A DNA stretch of 64,000 bases from Bacillus pumilus (GTDB taxonomy: Bacteria > Bacillota > Bacilli > Bacillales > Bacillaceae): contig NZ_CP047089.1 of the NCBI RefSeq assembly GCF_009937765.1, positions 186,001 through 250,000 on the forward strand. The letters run 5' to 3'. A program made the translations under genes and the position numbers. Under the pieces are notes generated by a model. It worked only from the letters and a program-made list of their open reading frames with translations, had not been told where the DNA came from and ran no database searches. This document shows positions 53,246 through 63,665 of the stretch, one piece after another. Every line of letters begins with the position of its first letter. Positions within the stretch are counted from its first letter, which is position 1.

Positions 53246-53890
53246 ATGGACACGATTGTTAATGCATTTCCGTATTTAATGGATGGGTTGCAAACCACTT
53301 TATATATCTTTGTTGTTGCCATCATTTTAGGGTTTATCATCGGTTTAATAGTGGCATTATTCCGTCTATCACCTTTTAAAATCTTAAATTTCATCGCGCT
53401 TGTCTTTGTCAATGCCATTCGAGGCACACCATTTATCGTACAGCTATTCTTCATTTACTTTGGTTTGAATACACTTGAATTCATATCGCTTGATCGAGTG
53501 CCGGCAGGGATTATTACAGTAGCAATTAATGCAGGGGCTTATTTCTCAGAAATTATTCGTGCTGGGATTCAGTCCATTGATAAAGGACAAACAGAAGCTG
53601 CACGTTCCTTAGGCTTTACAGGGGGACAAAACATGCGTTTTATCGTGCTTCCGCAAGCATTTCGCCGCATGCTTCCAGCAATTACAAACCAGGCCATCAT
53701 CAGCTTGAAGGATACATCTCTCTTATCTATTATCGGAATCGCCGATATTATGCAGCGGGGTCAAGTACAAGCATCGGCAACATTTGATCCTTTGAATGTC
53801 TGGCTCATTGTCGGTATCATTTATTTCGTGATCATTTATTTACTTTCTCTACTGGCTAGCTATGCAGAAAGGAGATTTGATATCAAATGA
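53246..53890 (+). CDS. Polar amino acid ABC permease
   Basis: A 214-residue HisM-type permease with about five helices. Motifs [54 protein letters not shown] and the EAA loop [20 protein letters not shown] are intact. It overlaps the ATPase gene by 4 bp. No second permease is encoded, so it should act as a homodimer. Confidence 0.92.
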   Translation: MDTIVNAFPYLMDGLQTTLYIFVVAIILGFIIGLIVALFRLSPFKILNFIALVFVNAIRGTPFIVQLFFIYFGLNTLEFISLDRVPAGIITVAINAGAYFSEIIRAGIQSIDKGQTEAARSLGFTGGQNMRFIVLPQAFRRMLPAITNQAIISLKDTSLLSIIGIADIMQRGQVQASATFDPLNVWLIVGIIYFVIIYLLSLLASYAERRFDIK

Positions 53891-54615
53891 GTATGATTAC
53901 AGTGAAAAATTTGAAGAAATCCTTTGGAGATCACGAAGTGTTAAAGGATATTAATGCAGTCATCGAAGAAAAAGAAGTAGTGTGTGTCATTGGACCTTCT
54001 GGGTCAGGCAAAAGCACGTTTCTAAGATGTCTCAATAAATTAGAAGATATTACGGCTGGTGAAGTTGTTGTCCACGGACATACGATTACAGATCCAAAGG
54101 TGAATATCAATAAAGTACGACAAGAAGTGGGGATGGTGTTTCAGCACTTTAATTTATTTCCTCATAAAACCGTTTTAGAAAACATCACGATCGCACCGGT
54201 GAAGGTAAAAGGCACCGACAAGAAGGCGGCAGTCGATAAAGCGATGGACCTGCTTGAAAAGGTAGGCTTAAAAGACAAAGCCAAAAGCTATCCTAACCAA
54301 TTATCTGGTGGACAAAAACAGCGTGTCGCCATTGCTAGAGCCTTGGCAATGGACCCGAAAGTGTTATTATTCGATGAACCGACATCTGCTCTTGACCCTG
54401 AAGTGGTCGGAGATGTATTAGCAGTGATGAAACAATTAGCCGTCGAAGGCATGACGATGATTGTGGTCACACACGAAATGGGCTTTGCGAGAGAGGTTGG
54501 AGACCGCGTGATCTTTATGGATGGCGGATATATTGTCGAGGAAGACAAGCCGGAAGCTCTCTTTGGAAACCCGCAGCATGAGCGTACAAAATCATTTCTT
54601 AGTAAGGTGTTATAA
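53887..54615 (+). CDS. Polar amino acid ABC ATPase
   Basis: A 242-residue ATPase: Walker [18 protein letters not shown]-loop [11 protein letters not shown], signature [15 protein letters not shown], Walker [18 protein letters not shown]-loop VVTHEMGFA. GlnQ/HisP type. Starts by ATGA overlap with the permease and ends in a terminator. Confidence 0.93.
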   Translation: MSMITVKNLKKSFGDHEVLKDINAVIEEKEVVCVIGPSGSGKSTFLRCLNKLEDITAGEVVVHGHTITDPKVNINKVRQEVGMVFQHFNLFPHKTVLENITIAPVKVKGTDKKAAVDKAMDLLEKVGLKDKAKSYPNQLSGGQKQRVAIARALAMDPKVLLFDEPTSALDPEVVGDVLAVMKQLAVEGMTMIVVTHEMGFAREVGDRVIFMDGGYIVEEDKPEALFGNPQHERTKSFLSKVL

Positions 54616-54656
54616 AAAAAGAGTAAGGGCATATGGATGCTCTTACTCTTTTTTAT
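54614..54656. terminator. Bidirectional terminator
   Basis: AAAAGAGTAAG.../...CTTACTCTTTTTT hairpin, A-rich left and T-rich right, shared by the ABC operon and convergent ywbC. Confidence 0.9.
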
Positions 54657-54694
54657 GGGGCATAAAGGGAATCGGCCCCATTTCCTAGGAAATA

Positions 54695-55078
54695 TTAGCG
54701 CTGGAAGAATTCGATCCATTCTTGGTCTGGCCCTCTGAAAAAGAAGTAGCAGTATCCATTTGGTAATGTCGTAATTTCTTCATCAATCAATTCAATTTGC
54801 AGCTTTTGAATACGATTGAATTCAGCATGAATATTGTCTGTTGTAAAGGCAAGATGGTGTACTTTTCCTTCAGATGGCAGATCGCTACTGTACCCTTGGA
54901 TGAGCTCAATTTCCGTTTCTGCCTCATCTTTAAAGCCGAGAAATGCAAGCTCAATCACTCCGTTTGTATGAGTGATGCGATCCTTTAATTTCATGCCCAC
55001 GACTTTTTCATAAAAATCAATGGACGTATCAATATTGGAAACCATAATACCTGTATGATCTAATCGTAATGTCGTCAA
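54695..55078 (-). CDS. ywbC: VOC/glyoxalase-family protein (YwbC-like)
   Basis: A 127-residue single VOC domain: LRLDHTGIMVSNIDTSIDFY, FYEKVVGMKL, KVHHLAFTTDNIHAEF, FFRGPDQEWIEFFQR, with His and Glu metal ligands as in lactoylglutathione-lyase-like proteins. TTG at 55078 follows GAGGAGG; the frame is open to 55195 without a good start. Divergent from ywbD, as in B. subtilis. Substrate unknown. Confidence 0.82.
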   Translation of the reverse strand: MTTLRLDHTGIMVSNIDTSIDFYEKVVGMKLKDRITHTNGVIELAFLGFKDEAETEIELIQGYSSDLPSEGKVHHLAFTTDNIHAEFNRIQKLQIELIDEEITTLPNGYCYFFFRGPDQEWIEFFQR

Positions 55079-55195
55079 AAAAGAGCCTCCTCTATGGTGT
55101 GTTGATATTTTTCTCCTCATCTTATCATAATAGAAGTAACGTATACATTCATATGATAGGATAGAGAGAGTCAATTTAGGATAAGGATGACACAA

Positions 55196-56377
55196 ATGAA
55201 AAAAATCTCATTAAAACAAACATTTGCAGAACAACTCAAAAAAGGATATCCGCTCATTTCTAAAGATGCTGTATCGCATGTAAGCAGTGTGAAAGAAGGC
55301 GAACTGATTGAATGGGTGGATGAGCGAGGCGCCTTTTTAGGAAAAGGATATTATGGTGTGCAAAATAAAGGGATCGGCTGGGTACTTACTTTTGATGCCA
55401 ACGAAAAAATAGACCACGCCTTTTTTGTCTCCAAGCTTGAGCAGGCAGCGAAAAGTAGAACGCATTTATTTCGTGATGCACAGACGACTGCTTTCCGTGT
55501 GTTCAACGGAGAGGGAGATGGAATTGGTGGATTCACGATTGATCATTATGACGGTTTCTATCTCATCCAGTGGTATAGCGAAGGAGTGTATACATTCAAG
55601 GCGGAAGTATTGGGTGCACTTGAGCATGTGTATCCAGACTATAAAGGCATTTATGAAAAGAAACGATTTGATACGTCGGGACAGTATATAGAAGATGATG
55701 ATTTTGTAAAGGGAGAAAAAGGTGAATTTCCTCTTATCGTCAAAGAAAATGGTATGAACATAGCGGTTTACTTAAATGATGGTGCGATGACAGGTATTTT
55801 TCTTGATCAACGTCATGTGAGAAAAGCAATTCGAGATCGTTATGCAAAAGGAAAGACCGTGCTCAATACATTTTCTTACACAGGTGCTTTCTCTGTAGCA
55901 GCAGCACTTGGCGGAGCGAGCCGGACGACAAGTGTAGATGTCGCAAACCGCAGTTTGAAAAAAACATCTGAACAGTTTGAAGTCAATGATATAGATGTGG
56001 ATGGGCAGGATATTAAAGTTATGGACGTCTTTAAGTATTTTCCGTTTGCTGCGAAAAAAGGATGGACCTATGATCTTGTCATATTAGACCCGCCTTCCTT
56101 TGCACGCACGAAAAAACACACATTCAGTGCAGCGAAGGACTATAAGAAGCTATTAAAAGAAGCCATCCAAATCACCGCTGAGAACGGCGTCATTGTGGCA
56201 TCAACGAATAGCAGTGCATTTGGTATGAAGAAATTCAAAGGATTTATTGCGCAGGCCTTTAAAGAATCAGGCCAAACCTATCGTATCCTTGAAGAATATA
56301 CACTTCCTGAGGATTTCCGTACGACGAAAAATTATCCTGAAGGAAATTATTTAAAGGTTGTCTTCATACAAGCATAA
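55196..56377 (+). CDS. ywbD: YwbD/RlmI-family rRNA cytosine methyltransferase
   Basis: A 393-residue SAM-dependent methyltransferase: PUA-like N-terminus (about 15-90), SAM-binding TVLNTFSYTGAFSVAAALGG (about 218-237) and catalytic LDPPSFARTKK (about 297-307). RlmI-type enzymes methylate a cytosine in 23S rRNA. ATG at 55196 is 7 nt after AAGGA; an ATG at 55187 adjoins that site. Confidence 0.87.
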   Translation: MKKISLKQTFAEQLKKGYPLISKDAVSHVSSVKEGELIEWVDERGAFLGKGYYGVQNKGIGWVLTFDANEKIDHAFFVSKLEQAAKSRTHLFRDAQTTAFRVFNGEGDGIGGFTIDHYDGFYLIQWYSEGVYTFKAEVLGALEHVYPDYKGIYEKKRFDTSGQYIEDDDFVKGEKGEFPLIVKENGMNIAVYLNDGAMTGIFLDQRHVRKAIRDRYAKGKTVLNTFSYTGAFSVAAALGGASRTTSVDVANRSLKKTSEQFEVNDIDVDGQDIKVMDVFKYFPFAAKKGWTYDLVILDPPSFARTKKHTFSAAKDYKKLLKEAIQITAENGVIVASTNSSAFGMKKFKGFIAQAFKESGQTYRILEEYTLPEDFRTTKNYPEGNYLKVVFIQA

Positions 56378-56378
56378 G

Positions 56379-56418
56379 AAAAAAGCCATTTTCCGATAAA
56401 GGAAATGGCTTTTTTTAT
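56379..56418. terminator. Bidirectional terminator between ywbD and ywbG
   Basis: AAAAAGCCATTTTCC/GGAAATGGCTTTTTTT hairpin. Confidence 0.92.
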
Positions 56419-57095
56419 AAGGCAAACGACATGAGGATAGGCGCTGCACATAAAGTAATGATGGCTGAAATAATCATGGATACGCTTGAGATCGTCCCTG
56501 AGACGGAGCTCATTTCAAATGCCTTTGATGTTCCTGCCCCGTGTGCACCTGTACCAAGCAAGACGCCCATGGCAATGTCATTATCGATACGGAAATAACG
56601 AATGATCATTGGACCGATGATTGACCCAAACAGTGCGGTTAAAATGACGAATACTGCCGTAACGGACGGCATTCCGCCAATCATTTCTGACACACTCATC
56701 GCCACTGGCGTTGTGACCGACCTTGGGACAAGACTTTCAATAAGGCCTGTATCCAAGTGGAACAACTTCGCGATAAATGCCGTAGATAGGATGGCAATGA
56801 CAGAACCGCAAGCCACATTCAAAATAATTTCCACTGCATGCTTCTTCAGAATGTGAAAATACTTATAGAGGGGAATGGCAAAAGCAACAGTCGCAGGCTG
56901 AAGCATATTCGTGAGCCATTTCCCGCCTTGATTGTATGCGTCGTAAGGAATGTTGACGATTAAAAGCAAGACGACAAGGACAAGCGGTGTCACAAGTAAC
57001 GGTGAGACATAGACCTTCGGGTGTCGTTTATATACCGCTTTTGATCCGAGATATAAAAGAACTGTTAAGATCAAAAATAGTACGCCAACTAACAT
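56415..57095 (-). CDS. ywbG: LrgB/CidB-family membrane protein (YwbG)
   Basis: A 226-residue polytopic protein with about six helices and LrgB motifs ATVAFAIPLYKYFHILKKH, LVPRSVTTPVAMSVSEMIGG and LLGTGAHGAGTSKAFEMSS. LrgAB/CidAB-type pairs influence autolysis, programmed lysis or small-acid export. Starts by overlapping the end of ywbH. Confidence 0.9.
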   Translation of the reverse strand: MLVGVLFLILTVLLYLGSKAVYKRHPKVYVSPLLVTPLVLVVLLLIVNIPYDAYNQGGKWLTNMLQPATVAFAIPLYKYFHILKKHAVEIILNVACGSVIAILSTAFIAKLFHLDTGLIESLVPRSVTTPVAMSVSEMIGGMPSVTAVFVILTALFGSIIGPMIIRYFRIDNDIAMGVLLGTGAHGAGTSKAFEMSSVSGTISSVSMIISAIITLCAAPILMSFAL

Positions 57096-57472
57096 AGCTT
57101 TTTTCGCTCCTTTCTTTTCGCAATCATTTGCGTCATGATACCAGTCGAGAGCATGACGACAAAGGTACTCAGTAAGACGACAAGGACAATACTTGTACCA
57201 GATTGAGAAAGCAATGTTCCATAATCAATAACACCAACGGCGGACGGGATAAAGAATAGTAGCAGTTCTCCGAGCAGCCAGACGGCACCAAGTTCAATCC
57301 ATTTTAATTGAATAATTTTAAAATGAAGTAATAAGAAAATGACCAGAATGCCTAATATCGTGCCCGGAATTCTTAAATGCAAAAAGGCCGCGAGCACATT
57401 CATCAATTTCGCAAAAACAAACAAAGCCATAATCTGAAGGACAGCAATCAGCGGCGTTTTGAGCAATTTCAC
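57089..57472 (-). CDS. ywbH: LrgA/CidA-family holin-like protein (YwbH)
   Basis: A 127-residue protein with four membrane helices: LIAVLQIMALFVFAKLMN, FLHLRIPGTILGILVIFLLL, LGELLLFFIPSAVGVIDYG. GTG at 57472 after AAAAAGGAGTG; the frame is open to 57529. Divergent from the LysR gene ywbI, its probable regulator. Confidence 0.9.
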   Translation of the reverse strand: MKLLKTPLIAVLQIMALFVFAKLMNVLAAFLHLRIPGTILGILVIFLLLHFKIIQLKWIELGAVWLLGELLLFFIPSAVGVIDYGTLLSQSGTSIVLVVLLSTFVVMLSTGIMTQMIAKRKERKKLC

Positions 57473-57637
57473 TTTCTGTTCACTCCTTTTTCTATATAAA
57501 TTGTTCACTGTTTCACAAAAACATGACAACGTTCCAATTGATTAGCTTACTTTAAAGTGTACAGCACGTTCAGTTATAGGTAAAATACATATATCGAATA
57601 ATTAGTATTCCTTTTGTCTATAGGAAGGATGAGTCAT

Positions 57638-58525
57638 GTGGACATTAGACATTTAACATATTTCTTAGAAGTGGCAAGGTTAAAAAGCTTCACAAAAGCA
57701 TCACAATCTCTTTATGTGTCGCAGCCTACCATATCCAAGATGGTCAAAAACCTTGAAGATGAGCTAGAGGTGCAGTTATTTTATCGGAATGGCAGACAGG
57801 TTGAAATGACAGATGCTGGACAAACGATGTATACCCAGGCGAGTGAAATCACACAATCATTTCAAAATTTAACAAGCGAGCTAAATGATTTAATGAATGT
57901 CAAAAAAGGGCATATTCGCATCGGGCTGCCACCGATGATTGGATCGAGTTTTTTCCCGAATGTCATGGGAGAATTTCGCCAGCAGTATCCAGATGTCACA
58001 TTTCAATTGGTGGAACACGGCTCTATTAAAGTAGAGGAAGGGGTCGAAGATGGTTCGTTAGATATTGGTGTCATTGTTCTGCCTGCAAATGATAAAATCT
58101 TTCATACGTACACCATTATTAAAGAGGACATGAAGCTCGTGACGCATCCATCACATCCGATGGCAGGTCGAGATAAAGTTGATTTAGCTGATTTAAAGGA
58201 AGAGTCTTTTATTTTCTTTCGAGAAGACTTTGTTCTGCATAGCCGGATATTGAATGAATGTATGAATGCGGGCTTCCGACCCAATGTCATTTATGAGACA
58301 TCTCAATGGGATTTCATTAGTGAGATGGTAGCCGAGAACTTGGGAATTGGCCTTCTGCCTGAGCGGATCTGCCGTGATCTTGATCCTGAAAAGGTGAAAG
58401 TCATTTCCTTAAATACATCGATCCCGTGGCATTTAGGAGTCATTTGGCGAAAGGATCGCTATTTGTCGTTTGCGGCAAGAGAATGGTTAAAACATACGAA
58501 ATCCTATGTATGGGGAGCAGAGTAA
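57638..58525 (+). CDS. ywbI: LysR-family regulator (YwbI)
   Basis: A 295-residue LysR protein: HTH about 1-60 ([39 protein letters not shown]) and an effector-binding domain from about 90 ([19 protein letters not shown]). Divergent from ywbHG, the arrangement of CidR-like activators. GTG at 57638 is 9 nt after GGAAGG; ATG at 57629 lies against that site. Confidence 0.88.
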   Translation: MDIRHLTYFLEVARLKSFTKASQSLYVSQPTISKMVKNLEDELEVQLFYRNGRQVEMTDAGQTMYTQASEITQSFQNLTSELNDLMNVKKGHIRIGLPPMIGSSFFPNVMGEFRQQYPDVTFQLVEHGSIKVEEGVEDGSLDIGVIVLPANDKIFHTYTIIKEDMKLVTHPSHPMAGRDKVDLADLKEESFIFFREDFVLHSRILNECMNAGFRPNVIYETSQWDFISEMVAENLGIGLLPERICRDLDPEKVKVISLNTSIPWHLGVIWRKDRYLSFAAREWLKHTKSYVWGAE

Positions 58526-58542
58526 AAGGGAGGACGATACGG

Positions 58543-60023
<1,481 letters not shown>

Positions 60024-60029
60024 TACGGA

Positions 60030-60064
60030 AGAGACATGGATTGACTCAATTCATGTCTTTTTTG
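60030..60064 (+). terminator. Terminator after thiE
   Basis: AGACATG/CATGTCT stem with T6. Confidence 0.8.
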
Positions 60065-60157
60065 ATTTCGGGGATAATAGACAGGTGAGAAACAATTGTG
60101 TACAATCAAATTGTTCGATTTTTATCGAAATGACAGGTAAATAAAGGAGAATGAACA

Positions 60158-60532
60158 ATGGAAGTGCTCGATATGTATTTTCGCCGCTACGATGAAGCTG
60201 GAAAAGGGCAAGAACAAATGGATGATTTGCTCGCATTGTTTTCTGACGATGTCATGATTGTCTTAAATGGTGCAGAGAAGCCAGGTATCCAAGCGTTTAC
60301 ACAGTTTTTAAACACATTTTTCCACGTGCATGAAGACATCAAACATATGTGGGATGGATGGGAAAAAAGAGAAGATGGCAAGTATGAAACCAACTGGGCC
60401 GTGTGTGGAAAACTTTCGGATGGCCGTGTTTATACAGCAGAAGGAATTGATATTGCAGAACTAGACGACAAAGGAAAGATCGTTTATTTAGAAAACGTAC
60501 CGAAAATTCCAGAGTTATTTCAGCGCTATTAA
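60158..60532 (+). CDS. NTF2/SnoaL-like protein, unknown
   Basis: A 124-residue soluble protein with the pattern of the cone-shaped NTF2/SnoaL fold: YFRRYDEA, LLALFSDDVMIVLNG, HMWDGWEKREDGKYETNWAVCGKL, LDDKGKIVYLENVP. No catalytic role can be assigned. ATG follows AAGGAG; a TTGTTC-like region precedes. Confidence 0.72.
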   Translation: MEVLDMYFRRYDEAGKGQEQMDDLLALFSDDVMIVLNGAEKPGIQAFTQFLNTFFHVHEDIKHMWDGWEKREDGKYETNWAVCGKLSDGRVYTAEGIDIAELDDKGKIVYLENVPKIPELFQRY

Positions 60533-60561
60533 AAAGCCGGCTCATCAGCCAGCTTTTTTAT
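60532..60561. terminator. Bidirectional terminator
   Basis: AAAAGCCGGCT/AGCCAGCTTTTT hairpin between convergent genes. Confidence 0.87.
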
Positions 60562-60896
60562 TTGTCTAAAGAATAAGCCTCGATGGCTTCTTTTGCCGAT
60601 GTTTCTTTATCAAAAATAAGGTGGCGGCTATACACTTCACTTAAATGCAGCGATTCTTGATCTAAGTGATCTATAAGCTCAAAGACATCTAATATGGCTG
60701 CTAATTTTATGGTCGTTTGTCCACCTGCAGCATTCTCAAAGGTTTCTTCTGGAAAGCTTTTTTTGACGATATCTTTTACTTTACGATGGTTTTTTGCTCG
60801 CACCAAAATGATTCGTTCTTCAAATATTTTATCGGGCATATTGCTTGGTGATGAGATGGATTCAAATAATAACTTGGCAGAATATAGCTGACGCAT
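60558..60896 (-). CDS. DUF4288-type protein
   Basis: A 112-residue soluble protein beginning MRQLYSAKLLFESISSPSNM with FEERIILVRAKNHRKVKDIV, GQTTIKLAAILDVFELIDHL and LHLSEVYSRHLIF: the DUF4288 pattern. ATG at 60896 follows AAGAAGTG; the frame is open to 60929. Function unknown. Confidence 0.7.
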   Translation of the reverse strand: MRQLYSAKLLFESISSPSNMPDKIFEERIILVRAKNHRKVKDIVKKSFPEETFENAAGGQTTIKLAAILDVFELIDHLDQESLHLSEVYSRHLIFDKETSAKEAIEAYSLDK

Positions 60897-61024
60897 AAGT
60901 AATGTCACTTCTTTCTTGCAGCTTTTCATTGTACACGCGTGAAATGATTTCCAGTATGTGACTAAAATGATAACATATGAATGACGTAGTGTAGGAGAAA
61001 TAGATCTATAACGGGGGGATAGTC

Positions 61025-61168
61025 ATGAAGAAAGTGATTGATAACAGAGGAGAAACACATGAAATTTTGTTGATCATCGTCACCTTATGCTCTCTTATCA
61101 CGTGTAGAAAAATTGCGAGATTAGAAAAGTATAAAGATAAGTTGAAGGGTCAATTTATACCTTACTAA
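61025..61168 (+). CDS. Small single-helix protein, unknown
   Basis: A 47-residue frame with ATG 6 nt after GGGGGGA: MKKVIDNRGETHEILLIIVT then LCSLITCRKIARLEKYKDKL and a short tail. One hydrophobic segment with two Cys (about 15-27) and a basic C-terminus. It is flanked by a terminator-bearing structured element. Not recognised. Confidence 0.5.
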   Translation: MKKVIDNRGETHEILLIIVTLCSLITCRKIARLEKYKDKLKGQFIPY

Positions 61169-61179
61169 GGAAAAGAAGA

Positions 61180-61303
61180 ACACAAAAAAGCCGGCTCCAG
61201 CGTGTAGACAAACCATCGCATTCGGAATCAGTCCTGCGTGCTGGTGCTCACAAATGTCAAATTCGCTCTGCGCCAGTACTCGTCCTTTCAAGGGCTACAA
61301 AGA
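61180..61303 (-). ncRNA. Structured intergenic element, possible small RNA or dispersed repeat
   Basis: A GC-richer block: TGTAG (61203) pairs with CTACA (61295), closing an element that contains CTGGTGC (61241) pairing with GCGCCAG (61270). On the minus strand it ends in GCTGG/CCGGC followed by T6, like an intrinsic terminator. No coding frame is convincing. It resembles dispersed structured repeats known in Bacillus, but this cannot be tested from one copy. Confidence 0.4.
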
Positions 61304-61331
61304 TTTTCTATCACAATGAAAAGAAGAGAAA

Positions 61332-61370
61332 GGGCTAAAATCAAGATCATTTTAGCCCTTTGTCAACAAT
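61332..61370 (-). terminator. Terminator of the acetate symporter operon
   Basis: AAAGGGCTAAAAT/ATTTTAGCCCTTT hairpin with a pyrimidine-rich tail on the minus strand. Confidence 0.85.
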
Positions 61371-61387
61371 ATGAAGCCGTCTCTTCC

Positions 61388-62929
61388 TTATGAATCAGTA
61401 TCCATATGCATCCCTGTATGTGCCTTTACTTGAATTTCCGTAAAGGTGTCTTCATCTGCTTTTTCAGAAGAGAAGATCGTGCCTAAGTATGCGGCAAGGA
61501 ATCCGAGCGGGATCGAGATAATGCCAGGGTTTGACAGCGGTATGAGCGGATCTCCTGTAAAGATAGCTGCTCCCGATGGGTCCCAGACGCTTGGGCTGAG
61601 CGAGACGATGATCAGTGCGCTCAACAGACCTACTAAGCTCCCTGCAATGGCACCCGTAGAATTAAATCGTTTCCAAAAGACAGTGAAGATAATCAATGGT
61701 AAATTTGCACTTGCTGCCACTGCGAACGCAAGTGACACAAGGAAAGCAACGTTTAACGATTGGGCAAATAATGCAAGAATAATAGAAAGAATGGCCACGC
61801 CGATAGAAGCAAAGCGTGCGGCCTTCACCTGTTCCCGTTCACTCGCTTTCCCCTTGCGGACGATCTGACTATAAAAATCATGCGCAAAGGCAGACGCAGC
61901 AGATAGGACGAGACCAGTTACGACCGCCAAAATGGTCGCAAAGGCAATAGCGGAAACAAAGGCAAATAACAGATCTCCTCCAAGGGCTTGGGCGAGCAGT
62001 GGGGCAGCCATATTTCCTGCTGCATCTTCTGCTGTAATCGCGTCTGTTCCAACGAAGGCAGCTGCACCGAAGCCAAGGAAAACCGTCATTAAATAAAAAA
62101 TACCGATGATCCACGTAGCGGATAGAACAGATTTACGCGCAGAAATGGCATCCTTCACCGTATAAAATCGGATCAAAATGTGCGGCAAACCTGCTGTCCC
62201 AAGCACTAAAGCAAGGTTCAAAGACAAGGTCTCTAAAGGCACATCATATTTATTTCCCGGGTGAAGAAATGATCCACCGAGCGGGGTCGCTGTTTTCATC
62301 TCCTCAAACATCTTGAGCAGGCTAAAATCAAACTTTGCAAATACAAGCAGTGAAATAATCAGTGTTCCTAGCATGAGAAGCACAGCCTTTGTGATCTGTA
62401 CCCAGCTCGTTGCGATCATGCCGCCAAACACGACATAAATGGTCATCAAGACACCAACGATTAGCACCGCAATCCAGTAATCAATGCCAAGAAGCAGCTT
62501 GATTAATGCACCTGCCCCAACAAGCTGTGCAATCATATAAAAAGTAGAGACTGTGATTGTGTTAAACGCGGCTACCCCTCGAATGGCAGGGCGTTTAAAT
62601 CGTGCAGCAATCATATCAGCCATCGTATATTTACCTAGATTTCGAAGCGGTTCGGCCACAACGTAAAGAACGACAAGATACGCCACGAGAAAGCCAATGC
62701 TATAGAAAAAGCCATCAAATCCATTCAAAGCGATCATTCCAGCGATTCCTAAAAATGATGCAGCAGACATATAGTCTCCGGCGATGGCAAGTCCGTTCTG
62801 AAACCCAGTCAGACCTCCACCTGCTGTGTAAAAGTCGCTCGCATTGCTCGTTTTTTTCGCAGCAAAATACGTGATGACCAATGTGAGCCCTACGATCGCT
62901 ATGAATAAAATAAAAGCGGTCATGCTCAT
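61388..62929 (-). CDS. ywcA: Sodium/solute symporter, acetate (ActP/YwcA) type
   Basis: A 513-residue SSF-family transporter with about 13 helices. Motifs ASDFYTAGGGLTGFQNGLAI, AGDYMSAASFLGIAG, YVVFGGMIATSWVQ, GTAGLPHILIRFYTV are typical of ActP-like monocarboxylate symporters. ATG at 62929 overlaps the DUF485 gene stop (ATGA), after GAGGTGATG. It imports acetate or a related acid, by family inference. Confidence 0.9.
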   Translation of the reverse strand: MSMTAFILFIAIVGLTLVITYFAAKKTSNASDFYTAGGGLTGFQNGLAIAGDYMSAASFLGIAGMIALNGFDGFFYSIGFLVAYLVVLYVVAEPLRNLGKYTMADMIAARFKRPAIRGVAAFNTITVSTFYMIAQLVGAGALIKLLLGIDYWIAVLIVGVLMTIYVVFGGMIATSWVQITKAVLLMLGTLIISLLVFAKFDFSLLKMFEEMKTATPLGGSFLHPGNKYDVPLETLSLNLALVLGTAGLPHILIRFYTVKDAISARKSVLSATWIIGIFYLMTVFLGFGAAAFVGTDAITAEDAAGNMAAPLLAQALGGDLLFAFVSAIAFATILAVVTGLVLSAASAFAHDFYSQIVRKGKASEREQVKAARFASIGVAILSIILALFAQSLNVAFLVSLAFAVAASANLPLIIFTVFWKRFNSTGAIAGSLVGLLSALIIVSLSPSVWDPSGAAIFTGDPLIPLSNPGIISIPLGFLAAYLGTIFSSEKADEDTFTEIQVKAHTGMHMDTDS

Positions 62930-63240
62930 TCGTCATCACCTCTCGATTCAATTTTTAAAGCGCTTACATATTTGTCGAACTGAGCAGCTTTCTTCGCATA
63001 AAGTCCACATAATACCCAGGTCATCACAAATTGTGTGAGGGCGAATAACCACGCCCATGAAATCGCGCCAATTGCCGGCGTGTTCAAAAAGGTGAAGTAG
63101 GATGTAGCAACCGGAAGTGAAAAGTAAAAGAGAAAAAAGAAAATCGTCATCGGTACGATAAATCTGCGTTTTTCCTCGAGAAGTTTTCGAAAATCCTCTG
63201 AAGCGGCAACCTTCTTATAGTGAACTTTTTTGTCTGCCAT
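62926..63240 (-). CDS. ywcB: DUF485 membrane protein (YwcB)
   Basis: A 104-residue protein with two helices (about 27-48 and 60-82) and the DUF485 motif FRKLLEEKRRFIVPMTIFFF. DUF485 proteins nearly always precede ActP-type symporters. ATG at 63240 follows AAAGGAGG; the frame is open to 63285. Confidence 0.92.
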   Translation of the reverse strand: MADKKVHYKKVAASEDFRKLLEEKRRFIVPMTIFFFLFYFSLPVATSYFTFLNTPAIGAISWAWLFALTQFVMTWVLCGLYAKKAAQFDKYVSALKIESRGDDE

Positions 63241-63629
63241 TGTTTCCTCCTTTGTACGAATTAGGGACAAGGTACTCCAATGCATATGAGACGATCTGGT
63301 TGTTTATGACAGTATATCATAAAAAAGGCACCCGGAAAGGGTGTTTGAGCCTAATTAAAACATGACTTTATCTTCAGGTATTTTTTGCTTCGCACTGGCT
63401 TACCCGGATTTCTGTGGTAGCGGTAAGAAATATAAAAAGTCATAAGGACATTCATCTGAATCAAGGGCTGCACAGTTTATCGAAACACAAAAAAGTACGA
63501 ACGAAAAATAGAAGATTATCAAAAATTTACAGGTAATATTCCTCCATGTCAGGAGGAGTGTTATAACTGCTCCACTACTTGATCCAAAAACAACCGAGTT
63601 GGCATGTTGACATTAAGAATTACATAAAC
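63241..63629. other. Intergenic region upstream of ywcBA
   Basis: About 390 bp. It holds a minus-strand terminator at 63321-63346 and a doubtful 40-codon frame (see rejected items); no convincing gene. Confidence 0.5.
63321..63346 (-). terminator. Minus-strand terminator
   Basis: Minus-strand reading: CACCC/GGGTG hairpin followed by CCTTTTTT. It would end transcripts entering from the right, before the ywcB promoter. Confidence 0.65.
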
Positions 63630-63663
63630 ATGAGAAAAAGCAGGCTAATGAAGCCTGCTTCTT
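63630..63663 (-). terminator. Terminator of the right-edge gene
   Basis: AAGCAGGCT/AGCCTGCTT hairpin with T5C on the minus strand directly after the stop codon. Confidence 0.88.
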
Positions 63664-63665
63664 TT

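Noticed and set aside
63400..63522. Minus-strand TTG frame of 40 residues with a signal-like N-terminus and three Cys
   Set aside because: The nearest GGAGG is about 20 nt from the TTG and no promoter is clear; too weak to list as a gene.
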